A DNA stretch of 64,000 bases, taken from Guadua angustifolia (lineage: Eukaryota > Streptophyta > Magnoliopsida > Poales > Poaceae). The stretch lies in NCBI GenBank assembly GCA_036346375.1, contig CM070502.1, forward strand, positions 19,816,924 to 19,880,923, read 5' to 3'. Below are positions 12,407-23,518 of this stretch, in pieces; positions within the stretch are counted from its first letter, which is position 1; the number at the start of each line of letters is the position of its first letter. The notes under the pieces are model-generated. The model saw nothing but the letters and a program-made list of their open reading frames with translations. It had not been told where the DNA came from and ran no database searches. The position numbers and the translations under genes were made by a program.

Positions 12407-12789
12407 GGCCCTGTTTGGAAGCAATGTATTTTCATAGTTTCTAGGCAATACCATGGTTTCTAAGAATACCATGGTATTTTATACCATGAGGTGTTTGGTT
12501 ACCATGCCAAAGGCTCTGTATTAAAAACCATGGTTTGGTAGATATCATGGTATTTTTGGAGTATTTGAAACTCCACTCCAATCCAAAGTTTTCATGGTTT
12601 TAGCTAGTTTCTTGTCTATTTCCACTCAAATACCATGGTTTGTGATGTTGCATCCAAACAGTTGGTTGTTTCAAGAAATACCATGGTTTTAAAGGAGTTT
12701 GGTAAAACCATAGTATTCATGACAAAACAATTGCAAACCATAGCATATTAAAACTATAGTTTTGAAATATATTGCTTCTAAACAGGGCC
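12407..12789. mobile_element. Tourist-type MITE (383 bp)
   Basis: Terminal inverted repeats GGCCCTGTTTGGAAGCAAT and its partner TTGCTTCTAAACAGGGCC are flanked by TTA target duplications (12404-12406, 12790-12792), the PIF/Harbinger signature. The interior holds many ACCATGG/CCATGGT palindromic units. Confidence 0.85.
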
Positions 12790-12792
12790 TTA

Positions 12793-13790
12793 CATGTAGT
12801 TCAAAAACATGGGCTAAAGCTGAGGCGAAATGGACGACTGGTTTTGCTTGCCGCGCACACGATGGGCGCATAGCGCCGAAGTGCCGTACAGCTCAAAGTA
12901 GGACTAGAACCTGGATGGGCGTAGTATGTTACGCCTTTTGCCAGATTAGGCCCAGCGAGCCTGTAAGAGTTTGGGCCAAGTCTGTATATATGAGTGAGCT
13001 GAAAAATCTGTTATCAAAGCATAGTTATTTCTTGTAAAGCTATCGCATGGTGCTACCTATTGTATTAAGAACATACTCCATGGAGTAGTCCATAGCATCA
13101 TTAACGCTCCTGAAACGAGAAGCACCGTCTCGCTTTTCCTGATTATATTAGCATGCATGGCTGCAATTCTGCAATTGATGCCTGACCTAACTAACCCGTG
13201 AGGCCCTGCTGATTCGATGGTTGACTCTGGCCTAGGAAGTCTAGTTGCCATGAAATGATTGATATCACTTTGCATAAAAAATGTATAAAAATGCATAACG
13301 TCTAAAAGCAATTGGCAAAAGCGAAAATCATCTGAAAGATTAACACTCCTCCGTTTCTAAATACATGTCACTAGCTATGTGTCTGTGCGTTGCAATGGAA
13401 AGTCAATTTAAGATAAAAAAATTTTATTTACAAAGAGCACTAACAGTGGCAAATGTGGGTAATTAAAAAGCAGTGGCAAAGATGGGTAATTAAAGAGCAG
13501 TGGCAAAGATGGGTAATTTTGATGAAGTGACGTGGGAAGAAACTCTTGCTTTATATAGTAGATATTATAGCTTTAAAATTTTATTTTTAAATACATGTCA
13601 TTTTATAATTTTGAGATGAATTTTCACCCTCTTTTCTTATATACCCCTCTCATTTAGTTATTTCTAAACTCACTTAATGCTATGAGCTAGAGTAATACAA
13701 ACTATCCAATATCAATAAGTGACCTAATAAAAAAGGGTCATTTGGTCTTTTGTATACTTATCTTGGTTGAAGTACAAAATCCTAAAATCT
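12793..13790. other. Intergenic with a possible Helitron-like tail
   Basis: No gene seen. About 13370-13565 (CTAGCTATGTGTCTGTGCGT near the start, TTTATATAGTAGATA near the end) resembles the terminal region of common grass Helitron or MITE families, with three copies of an approximately 27-base GCAGTGGCAAAGATGGGTAA-like unit at 13445-13520. Assignment is weak. Confidence 0.35.
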
Positions 13791-13792
13791 CT

Positions 13793-14049
13793 ACTAATAT
13801 AAATTTGCAGTTGGTGGCAACGGTCCGTTCTTCGTAGCCCCCCCGGCCATATCTTCAATAATGGCCGGTCATTATAGCTAATTATTCTTTCCTGATTTAC
13901 AGCCAGCCATATCTCTCTAAATATGGCTAATTATTATAGTAAAATCCCTGATTATTGATGGTAATTAATAGCCGACCAATAATTCATTTTGTACTCTATA
14001 TATGCTAGCTGTACAGTTTTCACAGAATCAATCAAGAGAATTCATTCAA
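13793..14049 (+). mobile_element. Possible Helitron 5' end
   Basis: TCTCTACTAATATAAA after an A looks like grass Helitron 5' termini, and it lies directly beside a captured-looking ABC transporter fragment. No CTRR/hairpin 3' end was identified, so this is only a candidate. Confidence 0.3.
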
Positions 14050-14733
14050 GATCTCCCATGTCGTGCCGTCGCGGCGAATGAACTCGACGAATTGATCAAT
14101 AAGTGATAGGCCGACGTACATGTCCGTGAGGCACAAGAGGCTGAGCGCCGTGATCAGTAGTAACTGCGGCTAGAAGGACAGTCAAAGCGCGACGCCCACC
14201 GGGTGCTGCGACCCTAGCGCTGGCCAGTTGGACGTGAACAAAGTGTACGACGCTTCGGCGCAGTTGCCCAGCGACACCGGTGGGACGTCGTCAGCGGTGA
14301 GAGAGTCATTGGCATACCCCTTAGAGATAAACGGGTTGATCCAGCTGAACGTCACGAGAGAGAGGAACAACGCGACGGCCCACGGCGTGGCGGGCGTCTC
14401 GGCGTTGGCGTTTTCTGGTTCATCTTCATGGGCTCCGGCGTCATGGCCAGCGAAGTTAGTGATGGCTAGGTACACCAAAGGCATAGAGACGAGTAGGCCG
14501 ACAAAGGCGAGAGGGTCATCTAGGAAGAGCACTGAACCGTCGGCGCAGCGGATCACCACCGAAGCGGAGAAGAGCGTGGCGCCGAGGGAGGTGGCAATCC
14601 AGAAGACATGGAGGTGCAAAGGTTGGGTGGCGGTGATAACCACTTTCTCCGAGGCGACTGACCACACGACCATAGCGTGTGCGACAAAGTGGGCGGCAAG
14701 GAAGCCAAACTCCACAGTGCGCCATGGCGTGCT
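14050..14733 (-). pseudogene. ABC transporter subfamily C (MRP) fragment, N-terminal membrane region
   Basis: Plant ABCC proteins are large vacuolar or plasma-membrane pumps for glutathione conjugates and other organic anions. Only part of the N-terminal membrane region remains: PWRTVEFGFLAAHFVAHA, HVFWIATSLGATLFSASVV, DDPLAFVGLLVSMPLVYLA, then the conserved FSWINPFISKGY and DDVPPV and LFTSNWP (about 14182-14750). The frame continues to about 14050 as MYVGLSLIDQFVEFIRRDGT but with two in-frame stops (TGA, TAG near 14165-14185). Both fall where paralogues have Trp, so each is a single G-to-A change. The 5' side is cut by an LTR at 14734. No nucleotide-binding domain is present. Confidence 0.85.
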
Positions 14734-15790
14734 TGTCGGTGTTTCGTAAAATCGGCAAGTAAATTTATAAGTTAAGGGGCCGCACGTTCCCTCTCCTTGA
14801 ATGGTTAGACTCAAGGAGCCCAAGATGTATACTGGTTCGGGCTGAATGTCCCTACTTCCAGTTCATATGGTGATTCTTTATTGCTCAGGGTGTAGAAGAC
14901 TGCACGGTGTTACAAGCGAGGGCCAAGGGCTGGCCTTGAGCGCCTCGTCCGAGTGAGAGGAGTGAGAGCAATGTGCTCGTAAGTGTTCGTAAGTGCTTGA
15001 GTGAGCTTGAGTCGGATGTGTCGTCCGAGATCGGATTCAGTCCCCTTCCCTGAGGGCCCTGCCTCCCTCTATATAGGCAGAGGGAGCAGGTTACACGGGG
15101 TTTGGAAAAGAAAAGTAGGGGTGTGCTACACCCGGGAGTCTCGGTCTTCGGTCCTGGTGACTGCCAGGTTCCTGTTCATCCCATGCCTGGGTTGGTAGAC
15201 ACAGCGAGCGGCGTTCCATCGGGAAGGGGCGACTGCCCTCTCGCTGGCGCTGTCGTCTTGACGCCGTTCGCTTACGCCTGGTGTCGCCTCGGAAGGGAGC
15301 GCGTCTCTCCACTGTGCACGACGGGGTGAAGGGACTGGCGCTTGACTTTGGCGGCCCCATGGCCACCTTAGGAAGGAGACACCTGCCCGGCAAAGATGGC
15401 CGTTGTGTCCACGGGGCAGGTGACCAGCTTGAGGTCGACCAATGACGTGGCGGAGGTCGCCGAGTCGAGCTCGTTGGGGCCCGACACGAGGCCAAGTCAG
15501 AGTTTGAGGGCGCCGACCCGAGGCCAGTCGGGCTGCGGAATCTTGCCTGACCACATGGCTGTGTCGGAGCCTTTGGGAGCGCCTGACCCGAGGCGTGTCG
15601 AGCTTGGGGCGCCGACCCGAGGCCAGGTCGGAGCGCCCCTAGTGGGCTTGATTGAGGCCGAGGATCCTTCGTGGCCCAATGATCCTTCGTGGCCCAATGA
15701 GGCCTTCGTGGTGTAACGGTTAACACGACAGCCACCACGTCGCCTTTACAGCCCGAGCATGACCTGCGGGGTCATGCTCGGGTTTCTTCC
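14734..15790 (-). mobile_element. LTR (minus orientation) interrupting the ABCC fragment
   Basis: The U5 end is at 14734 (TGTCGGTGTTTCG on plus, so ...CACCGACA on minus). A TATA box (CTATATAG, about 15069-15077) and the R-U5 region are homologous to the plus-oriented LTR at 17157-18083, including a shared CAGGGCCCTC just after the TATA and a shared segment next to U5. The U3 end was not located; 15790 is approximate. U3 includes a 19-bp tandem repeat near 15663-15700 and a palindrome at about 15752-15782. It may be a solo LTR or a 3' LTR with lost interior. Confidence 0.65.
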
Positions 15791-16521
15791 TTGGTCGTGA
15801 CCGACCTTGGCCGCTAGCTCGAGCAATCATGCTCAGAGGGCTAAGCCGCATACTCGCGGACGGGTATGGCCGGCAGCTGGTCCGTTTGAGGATCTTCCTT
15901 TGGGACGACATCAAAGGGGAGAATGGTCGGCCGAAGAAGGGCTACCGAAGCACGATGGTCCTTATGGTAATTTATCCAATCCCCGACGGCATGCAACAAC
16001 TTGCTCCCTGAGAATCACACTACTTATTTTATTTCTCATCCATATCATTTAGAGTAAGTAATAAATTTAGCTTGTACAATAACTATCTCTAAAGATTGTC
16101 TTTAGAAAAACACTTTTAGCTATAACATTAAAGCTTGTACAATAACTATCTCTTATCTATATCATCTCGAGTAAGCATACTTTTTTCAATAAAGGCTTTT
16201 GGCTGGCGATAGCACATTATTTCCTGTGCGATGCTGATTGCTATATGAGAGATGATTGATTCTTTTATCTCTCCTCTTTTCTCACTCTTACACATAGAAC
16301 AAAACTGATATGTACATATTAATAATAAGCTGAGATGTCCTTATTGAATCTGTCCTTGCTAGTCACCAAATGCTTTGCAGAGTACAAGCCGCCGACATCA
16401 AGAAGGATGACGAAGGCTGACCCTGGGACTGGAAATTAGGGTCCCCAGTTCCAACGGGACAACCAAGTATTGGAGAACGACATGTGATTTCCACTAAACT
16501 TGAGTTAGCATAGATATTGAT
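15791..16521. other. Intergenic or retroelement debris
   Basis: GC-rich at first, then AT-rich. A 21-base unit AGCTTGTACAATAACTATCT occurs at about 16070 and 16134. No gene supported. Confidence 0.35.
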
Positions 16522-16760
16522 TAGGGCTAGCTACAAAGCTTAACAAGCTATTATTAAGCTTCTTTTCAAATTGAAATAATTCAATGTAAAATCATTTTTA
16601 TTTATCATTTAAATGGTTATTTCAAATTTGAGCTACTATAGAGCCAAGCCTCATTAACATTTTTTTCTTCCAAATGGACTCATTCAATTTTGAACTCATT
16701 AACTAGCATAATCGAATTTTTTTTATTCAAGTCCTAATAACAAGCTTTTTTGCGGTCCTA
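16522..16760. mobile_element. hAT-type MITE (239 bp)
   Basis: Ends TAGGGCT and GGTCCTA are flanked by ATATTGAT and ATATTGGT, an 8-bp duplication with one mismatch. The interior is alignable to 50910-51156. Confidence 0.65.
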
Positions 16761-16768
16761 ATATTGGT

Positions 16769-17151
16769 GTGTGCCAATCTTTTTTCCCCTTATGATTCCG
16801 AGTTTGGGGTTTGTTCAGAATAAAGGATTTTTTTGTAAAAGGACAATTCAATTCCTACAGTCCAAGTAGGGCCTTAATATGTATTCTCTCTGGTTTACAA
16901 AGACATGTCGTTTGAGACACCTCGGAGACAATCTTAAGTTGGGCTTCCCAGAATGTTATCATCATCTTGGAGAACATGATCATCATTGACTTTCCATGGG
17001 ATATGCTTTATGGACATTTGCCTCTATAACTAGGGCAGGTATGGAATCGTGCTCACCTTTTGATTTCTCAACCAGTGGCACTTTCAGTGCAACTTCACCT
17101 GATTTGGCCTGGGTCGCTAACAATTTTGTTTCAGTAATATATTCAGAATAG
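16769..17151. other. Intergenic, nothing recognised
   Basis: No gene or complete repeat could be supported. Confidence 0.35.
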
Positions 17152-17156
17152 AAATC

Positions 17157-18083
17157 TGACGAGTACCCGGGACATGGGTATCCCCAGCGGCCCAGAAAAA
17201 CAAATAGGCCGCCTCGAAACCTAGGCTTCAGTTGGAGGCCCCGCTCGAAAGTACCCGGTCCCCAACCAAGCCACGATTAAAGGTGAAGACAACCAAGCCA
17301 CGGTCGGATTGCCCGTGAACCTCGATCAAGCTCACGCCACCTCCGCCAGGAACAGACGTCAGGAACCGGTCCCTGACCTAGTCACCTACCCCGCCGGTAC
17401 AACCCCTCAGCATGACCACACGAAGCCCTTCCCAAGGCAGCAGGTGGCTGAGGATGAGCACCGAACTCATCGCCCGGTCATGAACAGTGGGCGGACGCGC
17501 GTTCCCCCGAGGCGATCTCCGGAGCCAGGCGGCCCGACGTCAGCATACGACTAGTGGGCAGGAGGCCGGTACGCCGTTTCCCGGTGGAGCGAAGCCCCCG
17601 CTACTCTACGTGTCCACCAACCCGGTACAGGGCACGCAACCACCCGTCAGGCGTCCAATCCGAGGATCAGACGCCGAGGCTGAAGGATAGACCCCCCGAC
17701 GTAAGGCACCCCATCCTTCTTTTTTCGGGACTCCCATGTAACCTGCTTCTTCAGGCTATATAAGGGGAAGCAGGGCCCTCTAGAACGAACCAACCGATCA
17801 ATAGCAACGCATAGGAGCTCCAGTGCCCTCACGATCACGAGCCCCTCACATCCTCGCTCGTTTTCACCCACGAGGCGATCGGGGCCAGACCTCGATCCTC
17901 ACTTGTAATACGGGGCGACCCCCCACATCAGAAGCAATATACGATCGTCTCACGAACTGGAGTAGGGATTTTCAGCCCGAACCAGTATAACTCTTGGACC
18001 CCTTCTTCTGGTCTAACCATTCAGGGAACGGGAGCGCGGCCCCTAGACTTATAAATTTACTTGCCGGTTTACGAACACCAACA
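17157..18083 (+). mobile_element. Solo LTR (927 bp)
   Basis: It begins TGACGAGTACCCGGG and ends CGAACACCAACA, with perfect 5-bp duplications AAATC at 17152-17156 and 18084-18088. A TATA box (CTATATAAGG, about 17756-17765) starts the R region. No PBS follows and no second LTR is present, so the element was reduced by LTR-LTR recombination. GC-rich frames inside it are not genes. Confidence 0.85.
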
Positions 18084-18238
18084 AAATCGCACTTACATTC
18101 TTCTTCCGACACGTAGTCGTTGATGTTGAGATCGGCATAGTCAAAGAGGTCAAAAGAGTTTTCTTCATCCGCTGCAAGGGGCCATGGGGCATTCCTTTCA
18201 TAATCTTGATCACTAGCGGCCCTCTTTCTAGCATCAAC

Positions 18239-18858
18239 TGTTGATATTCAAGACCTAGAGCCTTTATATAGAGCTTATGAATTAAAATGGTTGCAAGCTT
18301 CTAAGGATAAAGATTACGAAAAAAGGGGCAAGAGATTGCTTCTTATTAGCCAAGTGGCTTGACAGCGTACAAATGTTACAAAGTTTATGTAATATTTGTT
18401 TTATTACTTGATCAATTCTAATAACCTCTCCTCTCGACGGTATAAATGGCTTTCCTATTTATACATAACGAAGAGGCGGCGGTTGTATTTCAAAAGGTGT
18501 CTTCTGGCCGAAAGGTGTCTTCTCACCAAAAAAGCGTCTCTTCGCAGGAGGATAACTTCCGAGTAGTAGTAGTTATTTCCACCTGTCAAGAAAAAAATTG
18601 TCTGCATGATGCCCATGTGCAGAGATAACCACCTGCCCCAACCAGTTTCATCTGGTCAGAGAGGTTAAATCACTGGTTGGGATGGTTCAGTGTGAACCAA
18701 TGGGGGATACGTCAGCAATCTGGTCGAAGCCGTGACCAAGAACTTAGATGTGGACTTTATTTTTCTTTATGGGCTTTATAAAGTTGCAAGCCTTAAAGTA
18801 GAGTATGGCCTCTGATAATTATAGGCTCAGAGCAAAGCATAGCCTTTTATCCTCATCA
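18239..18858 (-). mobile_element. Copia-like LTR (minus orientation) with adjacent polypurine tract
   Basis: On the minus strand it begins TGATGAGGATAAAAGGC and ends AATATCAACA. A TATA-like TATAAATAGG lies at about 18452-18461. Just outside its 5' end the minus strand reads AGTGGGGGTGAATAG, a plausible polypurine tract, so this may be a 3' LTR. No target duplication was found. A related copy in plus orientation is at 51887-52420. Confidence 0.6.
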
Positions 18859-18944
18859 CTATTCACCCCCACTAGTTGACCTCCTTGAACATACACATCC
18901 TCATCACTATTCACCCCCACTAGTTGACCTCCTTGAACATACAC
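18849..18944. repeat. Exact 48-bp tandem duplication
   Basis: A 48-bp unit starting ATCCTCATCACTATTCACC is present twice without mismatch. It covers the LTR end and the polypurine tract beside it. Confidence 0.9.
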
Positions 18945-19889
18945 AAGGCGGCTCGGCCTCTACGTGCCATCTACCTCAAATGTATAGTCTTGGTAGGGTG
19001 GCCATGATGGCTCCAACTCGATGCGCTGCATGCATCTAAGGCACAGCTTCAGCGGGGCGGCCACGACAGCTTCACCATGGGACGTCCCACCTGTCTCGAG
19101 GCCTTTGCCTCGGTAGGGAAGCTATGCCTCTACACGTTGCCCATCTCGAAGCCCTCACCTTGGTACGGTGGCTCCACCTTGACAACTCCAACTTGACATG
19201 TTGGCTGCTTTGAGAACCTCGCCTCAATAGCACGACTTTTACCTTAATGGCGCTGCCTCGTTGTGACCACTCAAGATTTTTATAAGGATCTAGGGCATCC
19301 CAGCATTCGAGGGGCTGGGCAACTACCTGATCCATCTGCTCATCTCTCGAACCTCGGAGCTAGTCGACGAAGGAGTACTGGTGTGAGAGTGCCCATACCC
19401 TTTTGGACTGCCAAGAATGCCTAATGGGTCTTAGAGCAAGCCCAAGTGTAAGCTATAGTGTGTATAGGATGTTAGAAATACTGTGAGCTTTAGGGTAAAC
19501 TCATGAGTGAAAATACTGAAGGAATACACCGATTTACCTCACTCTTTTGTAATTACTGGGGGTACCATAAGAAATAGTCGTCCCCACCTCTTTATAGAGA
19601 ACCCCAAGGGGTGAGTGAGCTTCAGATCTCACTGATTTTCGAATAGCTTCTCTCTCTAAGTGGCTTGTATTATTTAGCTCATCCATTTGTATCTTTAAAG
19701 GAGGAAAAGGTACCTTGTACCTATTGTTTAGTTTCGTTGCCACGATATATCTCATGTTAGTCAAACGGAGGATCATTGGATTGGTGCGATAATTCTCGTA
19801 TTGAAGTAGTGAATTTAAAGCTTGATTTGATCCATACTTGACTACTTGAGCAGGGTCTCTTTTCCTGTAGGGTCAAAAGTCAAAGGTAC
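18945..19889. other. Intergenic, degenerate retroelement-like DNA
   Basis: Imperfect GC-rich repeats around GGTAGGGTGGC and GGGGCGGCC occur at 18985-19180. I see no supportable gene. Confidence 0.35.
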
Positions 19890-20188
19890 GCCAGAACAAG
19901 TGGCCACAATGATCAAGGACGCTGTCCTAACCCATGGATACGCCCTGTCGTGGAGGTCGGCGGGTTAGCTAGGTGTTTTATTGTAATCAATTTGTCTTTC
20001 ATAATCCTCTCTTTTTTTGTCATTATTTTTTTTCTAGTAGTTTTCCGTTTATAGTGGTCTGTGGTGTTGGTCGTTGTAAGGTTTTTTCACGGGTCTGATT
20101 TTTTCTTTAAAAAACAGAACCCATAATCCTTTTCTTCCTCTTAATACAATGTGCAGCAGCTCCTCGTGCTGCCCTTTCGAAAAAAAAA
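19890..20188 (+). mobile_element. 5'-truncated LINE (non-LTR retrotransposon) 3' end
   Basis: The 3' UTR ends with TTAATACAATGTGCAGCAGC, a stem of the TGCAGCAGC...GTGCTGC type and an A-run, which is typical of plant L1 tails. The A-run is followed by GTCAAAGGTAC, which also precedes the element at about 19879-19889, giving a target duplication of at least 11 bp. Only about 300 bp of the element was copied. Confidence 0.8.
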
Positions 20189-20199
20189 GTCAAAGGTAC

Positions 20200-20945
20200 A
20201 ACAGATAAATGTGTGGTCTCACCGGACGGTCAAACTAATGGACCTGGTTTGCACTTTGCCCTACGGATAGTTGTGATATTGGGCCATTAGCTTACCTTTA
20301 CTACGCCCCAAGTGACAAAAGATAATTTTTTTACCTTGACAATTATTGGATTTTCGAAAGCTTACCTGTGGGATCCTTACTTGTCTTAATTTAATCTAAT
20401 TAGTGGATGCACCTTTGTTAGGTCGAAGCACCAGCTTTATAGGTCGCAGCATTTCAGGCTGATTTTAGCTTGGTTGGTAGATTTGTATGCAGGCTAATGG
20501 TATGAGGAATGCTTGATTAGCGCTCCAGCTAAAATATAAATTTGATCATAGATCAAATCAAAATTATACAGAAGTTGACAGTCATGGTGAGATTTTTCTG
20601 ATTTTGGCTCTCGCTACATTTTTCCTGGTCAGCAAGGACGAAATAAAAGAAGAATAGACTACAGATGTGATTTCCATCTCACCTACTATCAGGAGGATGA
20701 CAAAAATATTCGAATTCGTAGACTTTAGACTTTCTCGGCTTATGATGCCATCCCACTGTGTAGTGTCAATTAATCAAGGTATTAATTGCTCATTCGTTCT
20801 TCACATGATATGATTAGACATACTAACAAAGTTTCCACCGCGTCAATGGAGATTGAAGATCAAACATCTTCTTCACATGGGCCTTACTGAAGTACTCAAA
20901 AACGATTAATGCGCTCTGACGCTTTATTAAAGCAATAATATCTAA
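20200..20945. other. Intergenic, nothing recognised
   Basis: No gene or complete repeat could be supported. Confidence 0.35.
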
Positions 20946-21270
20946 GGCTATTCCCAGTGCATAGTAACATACCCATTTAATGCATGCTACATAAGTATTT
21001 TTGATGATGTGGCAAGAGAGTTAAGAGGGGAGAGAAGAAAGCTGTATCTTGAAGAAGATATCACTTGGGCACGAAATCATAGACATTGAAACTTGAATCA
21101 TCTAAGTGACCCACAATTCAGACTCTCATACACATCTAGCATTTAATTATCTTATGGGGACTAAGAAACAATCCATAATACCATGCATTGGGATAATTGT
21201 ATCTTCTATAATATCATATGACATGACAGTTTTGGATATTGTGATAAGATACAATGCACTGTGAATAGCC
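20946..21270. mobile_element. Tourist/PIF-like MITE (325 bp)
   Basis: Terminal inverted repeats GGCTATTCCCAGTGCAT and ATGCACTGTGAATAGCC are flanked by TAA at 20943-20945 and 21271-21273. Confidence 0.8.
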
Positions 21271-21273
21271 TAA

Positions 21274-23303
21274 GGGTAACCGGTAGAGGTGACCAAAACA
21301 ATTAGTTGCTGCAATGCTAAACTAGACAATAATCAATGAAACGATGACCCCCAAGTCCAAGGGGATCTCCCATTCGATCCTAAGATTTTCCTAAAAGAAA
21401 TGCATGTGATTTGCTAAGCAAATTGCAAAATAAGGAATACTTGAAAATGGCACCTTCCAATTAATGAGAGTTGTACATACTTTGATCTGATCATAAGATT
21501 CTTTAGAGCTACATGTGCTCACTTAGACGAGCTAAGGAGCGCATCTTTGGGCAAATAACCATGACCCCACTCTAGATCAATCACGGCTGTTGCTGCAAAT
21601 GGAGCAAAAGTACACCATCCATTTGGGTACTGTGGTAGAATTTGAAGGAGAATGGATAGGCTACTTTAACATAAATTTAAAATTTTCTATCGTGTAACTA
21701 AAGAACTACTGCAACTTATAGATTATGTAATTATCACTAGATACATAGATCCATAGTAGAAGTAGAGTCGATGCACCGTGTTGGTGTGGTTGTAGTCATA
21801 CTAGCCTCGCACCTCCTCCAACAGTTTCTTGTGGATGTCACAGGTTGTGGATTGTCCTAACATTAAAGACTTGTAGCAACGTCTCTAAGGTATCCACACA
21901 TACGGAGTAGGAACACCACGTGTCGGAGTGCTGACGACGGTTAAGCGGTTTTGGGCGAAGGAGGTGTGGTGGTTAGGGTTACGGAAATTTCAAATTACTA
22001 TAGTATTTCTTAACCCTAAATCCACCACCCCTTCTCTTTATATAGACATCCCGTATAGGCTCTCTTTCCATTAGAGGCCTTTGGGAACTCGAAACTCATC
22101 AAAATTCAAATCACCATCCGACTTAAATCCCAACCCTTTAAGTGAGCGACCCTATATATTCACGTATACTTAAATATAGCCCGAGTACTCTTACTTAACC
22201 ATTAATCGGTAATAGTCTTTAGTAGGACGTGCTAACTCCGTAGTATATACAAAGATCATATCGGACAAATCTTAACAATACTAAGTTATATGCATTTCTC
22301 TTTGCTCTATGATATCGGTTAAACTAAAGTTGAGTATGTGCCATCCTTGTTTAGATAGCTCGACCACTCTTTCTCAATTACGTGATTTGAAATTTTCGAC
22401 TATGGTTAGCTCTTTAACTATGAGTAGTATGGCTATGTATTTCGGAATCCGACCACACGAGAGGCCTAGAGATATATTTTTCATTGTATGGAGAGGTAAA
22501 TTCTATCTTGATCGACCATGCCTCGTAGTATGCTTTATGACAAATCTGAAAGCCACTTTTATAACTACTTAGTTACGGAGTAGCGTTTGGTAACCCCTAA
22601 GTAAGTCATTACATATCTCGAGTACATACGTCAACCTCAAGTCTAAGGATATAGCACATATTATATATGTGACCAACTGATGATAAGTAAGATTACAACG
22701 TTCTCGTAGTGTCTCAAAGTGGGTCAATTCAACTCCATGTTCTGCAATATGTGTCTATATTATTAGTTTGATATCTCCATATCTATGACCAAGTCTATTC
22801 ACATGTGTCATCATATATTTATCGACTAGGGATCATTTTGGAATAATTATCACAATCTCCATATCTATGACCAAGTCTATTCACATGTGTCATCATATAT
22901 TTATCGACTAGGGATCATTTTGGAATAATTATCACAAAGTCATATATAGAGTTTCACAAACAAGTCACATATACTTACTAATAAATAATAATAACATTAT
23001 TAAAGAACAAGATAATAAATTATGGATATAAGAAAATATAATCATCTCTATAATTACCTCTAGGACATATCTTCAATGACACGATGCTGTCTTGAAGAGG
23101 GCCCATGCACGGACAATACGAGGAGAGGCTGGACCGCTGTTCCCCTACTATCGGTGAATTACTACGTACCGATCTTTTCAAGATGTTCATGTCAGGTATT
23201 ACCTATGGTAATGCATGCTACTGTCAATTCTCAGCTGTCCAAATGCAAGATGAGAAAAGTAATGCCATACCCAAGATTTAGAGATTGACGTACTGCTAAT
23301 TAA
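21274..23303. other. Intergenic with one exact tandem duplication
   Basis: About 2 kb lacks a gene I can support. Open frames here have no recognisable domain. Confidence 0.4.
22773..22936. repeat. 82-bp tandem duplication
   Basis: The unit beginning ATCTCCATATCTATGACC at 22773 repeats at 22855 with no mismatch seen, suggesting a recent slippage or repair event. Confidence 0.9.
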
Positions 23304-23515
23304 AGGTCTGTTTGGTAGAGTTTCAGATTCCAGTTTCACCTGAAATCTGAAACTTCTAGGCTAAATTAAAGTGAATTAAGTTTATATTTTTGGTCTAAAA
23401 TGTAAACAAGATAATCTATCTAAACACTACTAATATACTCACAGCTTCAGCTTCATGAATCTGATAAAACTAAAATTTTCAGCTTCACCAGATTCAATCT
23501 CTGCCAAACACACGC
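23304..23515. mobile_element. Tourist-type MITE (212 bp)
   Basis: Inverted ends AGGTCTGTTTGGTAGAG and CTCTGCCAAACACACGC are flanked by TAA at 23301-23303 and 23516-23518. Confidence 0.8.
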
Positions 23516-23518
23516 TAA

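Noticed and set aside
15001..15738. GC-rich open frames up to 215 codons
   Set aside because: They lie in LTR U3/R sequence and show no family similarity.
15708..15760. tRNA-like box A (GGTGTAACGGTTAACACG)
   Set aside because: There is no anticodon arm, box B or acceptor pairing. It lies within a retroelement LTR.
14734..18083. A 3.35-kb transposon with approximately 120-bp inverted ends
   Set aside because: No target duplication flanks the pair. The right part is a complete solo LTR with its own AAATC duplication, so these are two LTRs in opposite orientation.
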